Positions 33,374-40,755 of a stretch of 64,000 bases of DNA are shown piece after piece (position 1 is the stretch's first letter; every line of letters begins with the position of its first letter). The notes under the pieces were generated by a model that worked only from the letters and a program-made list of their open reading frames with translations, was not told the origin of the DNA and ran no database searches. The stretch comes from Actinoplanes sichuanensis (lineage in GTDB: Bacteria; Actinomycetota; Actinomycetes; Mycobacteriales; Micromonosporaceae). Where the stretch lies: assembly GCF_033097365.1 (NCBI RefSeq), contig NZ_AP028461.1, positions 372,001 through 436,000 of the forward strand, written 5' to 3'. Position numbers and translations under genes: made by a program.

Positions 33374-35002
33374 TCATGCGGCGTAGACCTGCCGCCCGTC
33401 GACCCAGGTGCCGGCCACCGACGCGGAGGCGATCTCGGCGGTCGGGGCGGTGAACGGGTCCCGGTCGAGGACCACCAGGTCGGCCCGATTGCCGGGGCGG
33501 ATCGTGCCGGTGTCGTCGAGCCGGTTCACGTAGGCCGACCCGGCGGTGTAAGCGGCCAGCGCGGTGGCCAGGTCGAGCCGCTGCTCCGGCAGGAACGGCG
33601 GGTAGTCCTCACCCTGGTGGACCCGGTTCACCGCGACGTGGATCGCCTGCAGCGGGTCGGGGGTGCTGACCGGCCAGTCGCTGCCCGCCGCCAGGTGCGC
33701 CCCGGACCGCCACAGGTCGCCGAACGGGTATTGCCGCCCGGCCAGTGCCGGGTCCAGGAACGGGATCGTCAGATCGTCCATCTGCGGCTCGTGGGACGCC
33801 CAGTAGGCCTGCAGGTTCGCCGTCGCGCCGAGCCGCCGGAACCGGGGCACGTCGTCCGGGTGCACCACCTGCAGGTGGGCCAGATGCGGCCGGTTGTCGG
33901 TGAAGCCGTTCTTCGCCCGGGCCGCGGCGACCGCGTCCAGCCCGTCCCGCACGGCCCGGTCCCCGAGGGCGTGGAAGTGCACCTGGAACCCGAGCGCGTC
34001 CAGCTCGGTGACGTAGGACCGCAGCGCCGCCGGCTCGATGAACGACAGCCCGGTGTTGCCGGTCGCGCAGCCGCAGCCGTCCCGGTACGACTCGGTCATC
34101 GCGGCCGTGAAGTTCTCCGCCACCCCGTCCAGCATCAGCTTGACGCTGTCACAGCGCAGTCGGCCCACGGTGAGTCGCTCCCGGTTGGCGACGATCTCCG
34201 GGATCTGCTCGGGGCCCCGGTCGCGGTCCCACCAGAGCGCCCCGACGACGGTCGCGGTCAGCCAGCCCTCGGACGCGGCGGCCAGGTAGGCGTCGGACAC
34301 CTCCGGGTAACCGTTCGTCGCGCACACCATGGCGTCCTGCCACGCGGTCACCCCGAGCGAGTGCAGCAACTGCTGGGCCCGTTTCAGGCCGGCGATCCGG
34401 TCGGCTGTGGTCACCTCCGGCAGCAGCGGCGTGACCAGCTCCATCGCGCCCTCCTGGAGACCGCCCGCCGGGCTGCCGTCCGGGTTGCGGTCGATCCGCC
34501 CGTGCGCCGGGTCGGCGGTGTCGGCGGTGATCCCGGCCAGTTCCAGCGCCCGGCTGTTCACCCATGCGCCGTGGTGGTCGCGGTTGGCCAGGAACACCGG
34601 CCGGTCGGGGACGATCCGGTCGAGCAGTTCCTTGGCCGGCACCCCGCCCGGGAAGGTCTCCATCGACCAGCCACCGCCGACGATCCAGGCCACGTCCGGG
34701 TGATCTTCCGCGTAGGCGGCGACCCGGCGCAGATACTCGTCGAGGTCGGTGGTCTCGGTCAGGTCGCACTGGTTGAGTTCGACACCGCCCATCACGGCGT
34801 GCACGTGCGCGTCCTGGAAACCGGGTAGCAGCAGCCGCCCGGCCAGGTCCACCACCTCGGTGGACGGTCCGGTCAGGGCACTCAGGTCGTGGCCGGTGGC
34901 GATGATCCGACCGTCACGGACCGCTACCGCGCTGGCCGGGCCGCCACCGGCGGTGAACACCGGCCCTCCGGTGAAGAGCAGGTCGGCGTAGGGGTGGGAC
35001 AT
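33374..35002 (-). CDS. YtcJ-type amidohydrolase
   Basis: A 542-residue metal-dependent hydrolase of the amidohydrolase_3 family (PF07969). The N-terminal beta-sandwich (ADLLFTGGPVFTAGGG) is followed by the metal site LLPGFQDAHVHAVMGG. Other motifs are NRDHHGAWVNSRALELAG, SVKLMLDGVAEN, FQVHFHALGDRAVRDGLDAV and AAGSDWPVSTPDPLQAI. The C-terminus GTIRPGNRADLVVLDRDPF closes the sandwich. It probably cleaves a C-N bond of a cyclic or amide substrate; members range from formamide to hydantoin-like substrates. ATG 35002 is chosen because the family N-terminus begins there. It is divergent from the pseudo-helicase gene. Confidence 0.88.
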   Translation of the reverse strand: MSHPYADLLFTGGPVFTAGGGPASAVAVRDGRIIATGHDLSALTGPSTEVVDLAGRLLLPGFQDAHVHAVMGGVELNQCDLTETTDLDEYLRRVAAYAEDHPDVAWIVGGGWSMETFPGGVPAKELLDRIVPDRPVFLANRDHHGAWVNSRALELAGITADTADPAHGRIDRNPDGSPAGGLQEGAMELVTPLLPEVTTADRIAGLKRAQQLLHSLGVTAWQDAMVCATNGYPEVSDAYLAAASEGWLTATVVGALWWDRDRGPEQIPEIVANRERLTVGRLRCDSVKLMLDGVAENFTAAMTESYRDGCGCATGNTGLSFIEPAALRSYVTELDALGFQVHFHALGDRAVRDGLDAVAAARAKNGFTDNRPHLAHLQVVHPDDVPRFRRLGATANLQAYWASHEPQMDDLTIPFLDPALAGRQYPFGDLWRSGAHLAAGSDWPVSTPDPLQAIHVAVNRVHQGEDYPPFLPEQRLDLATALAAYTAGSAYVNRLDDTGTIRPGNRADLVVLDRDPFTAPTAEIASASVAGTWVDGRQVYAA

Positions 35003-35054
35003 CGGCGCATCCGATCTGTGCGGAGGGTGGTCCCACCATTCAATCGCGGATCGT

Positions 35055-35084
35055 TTGAAGGGCGGCAACCGCCACAACTATGGT
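35055..35084 (+). promoter_or_regulatory. Leaderless promoter of the pseudo-helicase operon
   Basis: TTGAAG (35055-35060), an 18-base spacer and TATGGT (35079-35084) end six bases before ATG 35091. The elements are close to consensus and predict a transcript that begins at the start codon. Confidence 0.5.
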
Positions 35085-35090
35085 GAGCGC

Positions 35091-36659
35091 ATGGCGTCGA
35101 GCCTTGTCGATCTAGAGCATGCGTCCTACCGGAACGAGGGGTTCTGCGCAGCGCTCGAGTTGGCCGTCGCCGCGGGCCGTGAGCTCGGCCCGGAGTCCAC
35201 CGCGCGGGACGCCGGCCTCGACGAGCGGGTCCAGCGTGCGGCGATCCTGCGGCTGCGCGCCGGGGCCACCGCCAACCCGGGGTTGCTGCCGCTGCTCGCC
35301 GAGGGGCGCTTCGCCGAGTCCGGTGACGACCCTCCGGACACCGACGAGGTGTCGCGCGCACTGGCCGTACCGGATGTGTTCTGTCTGGTTGCTCCGCCCG
35401 GCACCGCGCGGACCTTGACCGTTCTGGAGATCGTGCGCGAGGCCGCGGAACGCGGCGAGCGGGTGCTGCTCGCGGCGCCGACGCCGCCCGCGGTCGAGGC
35501 CGTTCTGTCCCGGTTGCCGCCGGGTGCGTTGGTGATCCGTCCTGATCAGCCGGGTTCCGGTCCGGGCAGTCTGGCCGACGCGGCAGCCGGGGTTCAGCAG
35601 CGCATTCTGGCCCGTTCGCAGGCCGCCGCCCGGTCTCTGGAGCCGTGGCTCGGTGAGCCGTCGCCGGCGCTCGGCTGGTTGCGGCGGCTGACCACCGCGG
35701 TCGCTGAGGCGGCCGCCGCCCGTGAGCGTGCCGACCGCGCCGAGGCGCATCGGGTGGCGACGGCGGAGGCCGCGCGGGAGCGTCTCGGTGCCGCGTCCAG
35801 GGAGTGCGCGCGGGCCGCCGAGACGGCTCAGGTGGCTGCCGCGCACGCCGCTGACCTGGTAGAACAGCTCACTGCCGCGGTGCGGCAGGCGGAGACCGCG
35901 ACATTTCGCCGCTGGCGCGCACCGGGGCTTCGGCGTCGGCTGAGCGAGGCGATCCGGTCCGCCGCCGCGGCCCGCTCCCGGTCCTTCGACACCATTTCCC
36001 GGTACGAGGAACGCCTCCGACAATTGACGCAAGAGGTCCAGCAGGACAGCGCCGTCCGCATGGCAGCCGACCGTTCCGCGTTCGCCGAGCTCGCCGCCCG
36101 GCGTGCGCTGGAGTCCGCGGAACGGGCCGCCCACCACCTGACCCGCCTGCTGCCCGACTCCCCGCCGGTGGCCGAGGTCGCCTCCTGGACCGCCGACCAG
36201 GCGGGCCTGGCCGCGCTGGCCGATCGCTGTCACGAGCTGGAACCGGTGCTGCGCGCCCGTGGCGGTCTGCTGCGCGAGTGGCGTCAGCGCGCCGCCCGCC
36301 CGTCCCGGCAGCTGCACACCGAGCTCCTGCGGTACGCCGACGTGGTGGCCACCACCTGCCTCGGCGCAGGCCGTCCCGAGCATGGTGATCTGGAGTTCGA
36401 CCTGCTCGTCCTGCAGGACGCGGCCCGGGTGCCGGTGCCCGAGGCGCTGGTGCCGCTGGTCCGGGCCCGCCGCGCGGTGCTGGTCGGCGAGCCCGGCCGC
36501 CCACCGTTGCGCGATCCCGAGGTGGCCGGCGCCTGGGTGGCCGCCCGCTGCCCGTCCGGCGCCGACGCGGACGAGCTGACCGCCCTGCTCACCGGCAGTG
36601 TGTTCGAGCGGGTCGCGGCCCGTGCCCCGGCCCGCAACCGGGCGGTGAAAGGCTGGTGA
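35091..36659 (+). CDS. Pseudo-helicase: SF1-like ATPase core with degenerate Walker motifs
   Basis: A 522-residue protein with the outline of a UPF1-like SF1 helicase RecA1 domain, but without working catalytic motifs. CLVAPPGTARTLTVLEIVRE stands where GPPGTGKT would be, so the lysine is lost. Next is GERVLLAAPTPPAVEAVLSRLP (motif Ia-like), then a long Ala/Arg/Glu helical insertion (about 200-400). LLVLQDAARVPVPEALVPL replaces the VIIDEAS Walker B, and RRAVLVGEPGRPPL replaces motif III GDxxQL. The RecA2 domain with motifs IV-VI is absent. The helicase encoded at 10888 has intact versions of the same motifs. It is coupled by GTGA overlap to a winged-helix gene. A structural or regulatory role is inferred. 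Confidence 0.7.
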   Translation: MASSLVDLEHASYRNEGFCAALELAVAAGRELGPESTARDAGLDERVQRAAILRLRAGATANPGLLPLLAEGRFAESGDDPPDTDEVSRALAVPDVFCLVAPPGTARTLTVLEIVREAAERGERVLLAAPTPPAVEAVLSRLPPGALVIRPDQPGSGPGSLADAAAGVQQRILARSQAAARSLEPWLGEPSPALGWLRRLTTAVAEAAAARERADRAEAHRVATAEAARERLGAASRECARAAETAQVAAAHAADLVEQLTAAVRQAETATFRRWRAPGLRRRLSEAIRSAAAARSRSFDTISRYEERLRQLTQEVQQDSAVRMAADRSAFAELAARRALESAERAAHHLTRLLPDSPPVAEVASWTADQAGLAALADRCHELEPVLRARGGLLREWRQRAARPSRQLHTELLRYADVVATTCLGAGRPEHGDLEFDLLVLQDAARVPVPEALVPLVRARRAVLVGEPGRPPLRDPEVAGAWVAARCPSGADADELTALLTGSVFERVAARAPARNRAVKGW

Positions 36660-37423
36660 CAGGCGCCGCGCACCTGCCGATGCGCGAGGTGGTCCGGCGG
36701 GTGGGCGCGCTGCCCGGGGTGCGGCCGGTGCGGTTCGTGCCGTTGCTGCTGCCGATGTGGGCGGTCGACGTGGTGGCCACCGTCCGGGAGGCGCACCCGT
36801 ACGACGTGTTCGACAGGTACCTGACCCGGGCGTTGGCCGAGGCCGGGCTGTCCGGGATCGACGAGCTGGCCGTGTTCTTCGGTGTGGAACCGGTGCTGGT
36901 CGACCGGACCGCCCGTTTCCTGGAGGACCTCGGGCACGTGCGACGGACCGCGGACGGTCTCGAGCTGACCGACCTGGGCCGGCGATCGATGGCGGCCGGG
37001 CGGCGCTACCGGCTGTCCCGGGGCCGGCGGCTGACGTGGCTGTTCGACGGCGCGGGGGAGCCGGTGCCGTTCGCGCACGCCACCCACGCGGTGTGGCTGC
37101 CGACGGCGGAGCTGACCCTGCCCGACGGCACCGTGTTCACCGCGTTGACCGGACCCGACCGGTTTCCGCCGGACGCCGTCGGTCGGCTGCCGGCCCGGGC
37201 GGACGTCGCCGACTTCACCGGCCCGGCCGTTCCGGTCGAGGTGGTGGCGTCTGATCCGCGGCCGGTGTGGCTGCCGGTCTATCTGGTCGAGTGCGAGGAC
37301 GAACCGCTGGTCTTCGGCTGGGCGGTGGACGGGCCTGATCCGTACCTTTTGCGGGTTTATCGCGGTTGCGTTGGGGAATTAGAACCTGACGTTACGCAGT
37401 GTGGGGACCGCCACGGTCCCTGA
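36656..37423 (+). CDS. Winged-helix-containing protein of unknown function
   Basis: A 255-residue protein starting at GTG 36656, overlapping the pseudo-helicase stop by four bases. It opens with a strand-rich segment (RPVRFVPLLLPMWAVDVVAT), then a winged helix: FDRYLTRALAEAGLSGIDEL, FFGVEPVLVDRTARFLEDLG, and wing ADGLELTDLGRRSMAAG. The C-terminal half (about 120-255) is beta-rich with AVWLPTAELTLPDGTVF and WLPVYLVECEDEPLVFGW. This order resembles N-terminal modules of some defence-associated proteins, but I cannot name a family. The fixed coupling suggests it acts with the pseudo-helicase. Confidence 0.6.
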   Translation: MTGAAHLPMREVVRRVGALPGVRPVRFVPLLLPMWAVDVVATVREAHPYDVFDRYLTRALAEAGLSGIDELAVFFGVEPVLVDRTARFLEDLGHVRRTADGLELTDLGRRSMAAGRRYRLSRGRRLTWLFDGAGEPVPFAHATHAVWLPTAELTLPDGTVFTALTGPDRFPPDAVGRLPARADVADFTGPAVPVEVVASDPRPVWLPVYLVECEDEPLVFGWAVDGPDPYLLRVYRGCVGELEPDVTQCGDRHGP

Positions 37424-37454
37424 CGGACCAGTCTGGTCCATAACGGTCTACGGT
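37404..37454 (+). promoter_or_regulatory. Paired dyads and leaderless promoter before the TetR gene
   Basis: GGGACCG/CGGTCCC (37404-37420) overlaps the end of the upstream gene and may also act as its terminator. GGACCA/TGGTCC (37425-37439) follows five bases later. TACGGT (37449-37454) is a -10 seven bases before ATG 37462. Both dyads share the GGACC core, so one repressor, probably the TetR encoded next, could bind both and cover the -35 region. Confidence 0.5.
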
Positions 37455-37461
37455 GGTCCCC

Positions 37462-38010
37462 ATGCCCCGTCCCACGAAGCAGCAGATCGACGACGAGATC
37501 CTCGAGGCCGCGGCGCACCTGTTCGCCCGGCACGGGTTCAAGGAGACCTCGGTCCAGCGGATCGCGGACACGGTCGGCTACTCCAAAACCGGCCTGCTGC
37601 ACCGCTTCCCGACCAAGGAGGCGCTCCAGACGGCCGTCATCGACCGCTGCGTCGAGCAGATCGGGGAGACCGGCGCCGGAGTCGCCGCGCTGCCCACCGG
37701 CCCGGAGCGCGACCGGGTGGTGCTGACCGGTCTCGCCCACCTGGCCGTCGCCCAGCCGGGCATGGTCGCGCTGCTGCTCTCGTCGATGCTCGCCGAGCCG
37801 GAGAGCGACATCGGCAACTCGTGCGCGGTCCTCGGACAGGCCCTCGCCGCCGCCTTCGGCGACGAACTCCACGGCGACACCGAACGGGCCCTGCGGATCA
37901 CCGGCGCCCTCGGCGCGGTCGCGGTCGCCAGTCTCGCCCTCTGCGACCAGCTCACCGCCGACGCCCCGGCCCGCCTCGCCGCGATCGGCTACGACGCCCT
38001 CGGCCACTGA
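37462..38010 (+). CDS. TetR-family regulator
   Basis: A 182-residue regulator with helix-turn-helix EILEAAAHLFARHGFKETSV, ADTVGYSKTGLLHRFPTKEAL and a C-terminal helical ligand domain. It reads toward the MMPL exporter gene 308 bases downstream and is the probable repressor of it, as in many actinobacterial MMPL loci. It probably also represses itself through the dyads at 37404-37439. Confidence 0.88.
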   Translation: MPRPTKQQIDDEILEAAAHLFARHGFKETSVQRIADTVGYSKTGLLHRFPTKEALQTAVIDRCVEQIGETGAGVAALPTGPERDRVVLTGLAHLAVAQPGMVALLLSSMLAEPESDIGNSCAVLGQALAAAFGDELHGDTERALRITGALGAVAVASLALCDQLTADAPARLAAIGYDALGH

Positions 38011-38317
38011 CCCCACCCGGCCCCGGCCTCGGCCGCCCGCCCCAGCCCTCGCTCCGCCCGTCGCCCGCCGCCCGCCGCCTGGCCTCGGCCGTCCGCCCCA
38101 GCCCTAGCTCCTCCTGCCGCCTGTCGCCCGCCCCGCCCCCCAGCCCTCGCTCCGCCCGCCGCCCGCAGTCCGCCCCGCCCGGCCCCGGCCTTCGTTCCGC
38201 CCGTCGCCCGGCCCCGGCCGCCCCCGCGGCTCACACCGGTCCGTTCCGGTCGGGCGCCTCCCTCCGTACCCCTCTGATATCCGATATTTCGGTTTTAGCG
38301 TGAGAAAAGGACTCCTC
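38011..38317. repeat. C-rich low-complexity spacer before the MMPL gene
   Basis: This 307-base interval holds imperfect units such as GCCCCAGCCCTCGCTCCGCCC (seen near 38040 and again near 38145) in a C-rich background. The last 45 bases change character: CTGATATCCGATATTTCGG contains the dyad CCGA/TCGG (38281-38292), a candidate operator, and the MMPL ribosome binding site AAAGGA (38306-38311). I see no gene in it. Confidence 0.5.
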
Positions 38318-40549
38318 ATGGCAACGCTGCTGCACCGGCTCGGGCTGGCGTCAGTACGGCACCGCTTACTCGTCACGATCGCCTGGCTGGTCGCTCTCGT
38401 CGCGGTCGGCGCCGGCGCGGGCACCCTCTCCGGCGCCACCGCGAACAGCTTCAGCATCCCGGGCCAGGAGTCGACCACGGCCCTGGCGCTGATGAAGGAG
38501 AAGTTCGGCGAGGCGTCCGCGGGCGCCACCGTCCAGGTGGTGTTCGAGGCGCCGACCGGTCAGCGGATCACCGACCCGGAGAACGCCGGGAAGGTCGCCC
38601 AGATCGTCGCAGGCCTCGGCAAACTGCCGGGCGTGGCGGCCGCGAGCAACCCGCTCGACCCGAAGTCGCCGGCCGTCTCCCGGGACCAGGTGGCCGCGTA
38701 CAGCTCGGTGACGTACCCGGTGCAGCCGTCCGAGGTCACCGACGAGCAGCGGGCGGCCATCACCGCCGCCGTCACCGACGCCCGCGCGACCGGTCTGACC
38801 GTCGAGGCCCGCGGCGAGGCGTTGAGCAACCCGGCCGACATCGGCGGCGCCTCCGAGATCCTCGGCGTGGTGGTCGCGCTGATCGTCCTGGCCCTCACCT
38901 ACGGCTCCCTGGTCGCCGCCGGCATGAACCTGCTGACCGCGATCGCCGGTGTCGGTATCGGCGCGGCCGGCATCGTCACCCTGACCGGTTTCACCGAGCT
39001 GCAGTCGACCACCCCGATCCTCGCGGTCATGCTCGGCCTGGCCGTCGGCATCGACTACGCGCTGTTCATCGTCACCCGCTTCCGGCACGAACTGCGTCGC
39101 GGCCTGTCCGTCCCGGCCGCCGCGGCGATGAGTGTCGGCACCGCCGGCTCGGCCGTGGTGACCGCCGGGCTGACCGTGGTGATCGCCCTGGCCGGGCTGT
39201 CCGTGGTCGGCATCCCGTTCCTGTCCGAGATGGGCATCGCCGCCGCGGCCACCATCGTGATCGCCGTCTTGGTCGCGATCACCCTGGTCCCGGCGATCCT
39301 CGGCTACGTCGGCCGGCGGGCCCTGCCCCGTAGACAGCGCGTCATCGCTCCGGTCACCGTCGGGACCCATTCCCCGCAGCCTGTTCCCCCCGCCACGGAG
39401 GAGCTGCCGGAAGGGCGTGGCTTCATCCGTGGCTGGGCGCGGCTGGTCACCGAGCAGCGCTGGCTCAGCCTGATCGGCGCGGTCGCGGTCCTCGCCGTCA
39501 TCGCGATCCCGTTCTTCTCGATGAAGACCACCCTCGCCCAGCGCGCCGCCGAGGGCACCACCCAGGCCCGCGCCCAGGCGATCATCGACAGCCGGTTCGG
39601 CCTCGGCATCAGCAGCCCGCTGATCGTGCTGATCGACGGTCCGAACGCGGCCACCCACGCCGCGACCGTCCAGAAGCAGGTCGCCACCCTGCCCGGCGTG
39701 GCCCTCGCGCTGCCCGCCACCCCGAACGCCGACGCCTCGGCCGCCCTGGTCACGCTGATCCCGGCGTCCGGTCCCGAGGATCAGAAGACCGTCGACCTGG
39801 TGCACGCCATCCGTGACCAGGTCGCCGACGCCGACGGCGCCCGTGTCTACGTCACCGGCAGCACCGCGGTCAGCATCGACGTCTCGCAGAAGCTGAACGA
39901 CGCCCTCCCGGTCTACCTGGGCCTGGTCGTCGGCCTGGCGTTCGTGCTGCTGGTCCTGGTGTTCCGCTCGCTGCTGGTCCCGGTGGTCGGCGTGCTGGGC
40001 TTCCTGCTGACGATCGGTGCGGCGTTCGGCGCCACGGTCGCCGTCTTCCAGTGGGGTTGGGCCGCCGACGCGGTGAACGCCGGCTCCACCGGCCCGATCC
40101 TGAGTCTCGCCCCGATCATCATCGTCGGCATCCTGTTCGGCCTGGCCATGGACTACCAGGTCTTCCTGGTCTCCCGGATGCACGAGGCACACGCTCACGG
40201 CGCCGACCCGAAAGACGCGATCGTGACCGGTTTCCGCCAGGCCGCTCCGGTGGTGATCGCCGCCGCGACCATCATGTTCGCGGTGTTCGCGGCGTTCGTC
40301 CCGGAGGGCAACGACACCATCAAGCCGATCGCCTTCGCCCTGGCCGTGGGTATCGCGTTCGACGCGTTCGTGGTCCGGATGATCGCGGTCCCGGCGGCGC
40401 TGGCCCTGCTCGGCCGCTCCGCCTGGTGGCTGCCGTCGTGGCTGCGCCGGCTGCCTGAGCTGGACGTGGAGGGCGCCGCCCTGGAGCGCCGCCCACCCGC
40501 CGCCGACGACAACCTGACCCCGTCCGACCAGGTCCCGGCCGGAGTCTGA
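38318..40549 (+). CDS. MMPL-family RND exporter
   Basis: A 743-residue membrane protein with two matching halves, each with one helix, a large extracytoplasmic domain and a five-helix bundle. Hallmarks are GLAVGIDYALFIVTRFRHEL in the first half and GILFGLAMDYQVFLVSRMHE in the second; the Asp-Tyr pairs are the proton-relay residues. ATG 38318 has AAAGGA six bases upstream. Actinobacterial members export lipids, siderophore-like or toxic compounds. The TetR gene upstream suggests inducible efflux. The C-terminal tail after the last helix is short, so there is no extra domain. Confidence 0.92.
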   Translation: MATLLHRLGLASVRHRLLVTIAWLVALVAVGAGAGTLSGATANSFSIPGQESTTALALMKEKFGEASAGATVQVVFEAPTGQRITDPENAGKVAQIVAGLGKLPGVAAASNPLDPKSPAVSRDQVAAYSSVTYPVQPSEVTDEQRAAITAAVTDARATGLTVEARGEALSNPADIGGASEILGVVVALIVLALTYGSLVAAGMNLLTAIAGVGIGAAGIVTLTGFTELQSTTPILAVMLGLAVGIDYALFIVTRFRHELRRGLSVPAAAAMSVGTAGSAVVTAGLTVVIALAGLSVVGIPFLSEMGIAAAATIVIAVLVAITLVPAILGYVGRRALPRRQRVIAPVTVGTHSPQPVPPATEELPEGRGFIRGWARLVTEQRWLSLIGAVAVLAVIAIPFFSMKTTLAQRAAEGTTQARAQAIIDSRFGLGISSPLIVLIDGPNAATHAATVQKQVATLPGVALALPATPNADASAALVTLIPASGPEDQKTVDLVHAIRDQVADADGARVYVTGSTAVSIDVSQKLNDALPVYLGLVVGLAFVLLVLVFRSLLVPVVGVLGFLLTIGAAFGATVAVFQWGWAADAVNAGSTGPILSLAPIIIVGILFGLAMDYQVFLVSRMHEAHAHGADPKDAIVTGFRQAAPVVIAAATIMFAVFAAFVPEGNDTIKPIAFALAVGIAFDAFVVRMIAVPAALALLGRSAWWLPSWLRRLPELDVEGAALERRPPAADDNLTPSDQVPAGV

Positions 40550-40563
40550 CCTGTCCCGACTCG

Positions 40564-40594
40564 CCGGCCGTCGCTCACCCCGAGCGGCGGCCGG
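40564..40594 (+). terminator. Terminator of the MMPL gene
   Basis: CCGGCCGTCGCT (40564-40575) pairs with AGCGGCGGCCGG (40583-40594), one G-U, 7-base loop, followed by TT. It starts 15 bases after the MMPL stop. Confidence 0.65.
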
Positions 40595-40717
40595 TTCGCC
40601 GTGGGGCCCGGCGACGATCCGATCCCGGACTTGCCGCAGCACCGGACCGGAAAGCCGCGGCCCTGGGGAGAGGAGCTCCCGGGGCGCCGTGGGCATGCTC
40701 GACGTGCTCACGTGACC

Positions 40718-40750
40718 GGGGAGCGCGGCCCTGGCGGAGCCGCGCTCCCC
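40718..40750 (-). terminator. Terminator of the beta-galactosidase gene
   Basis: Twelve perfect pairs: GGGGAGCGCGGC (40718-40729) with GCCGCGCTCCCC (40739-40750), 9-base loop. It lies just beyond the stop of the convergent GH35 gene. Confidence 0.65.
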
Positions 40751-40755
40751 GCCCC

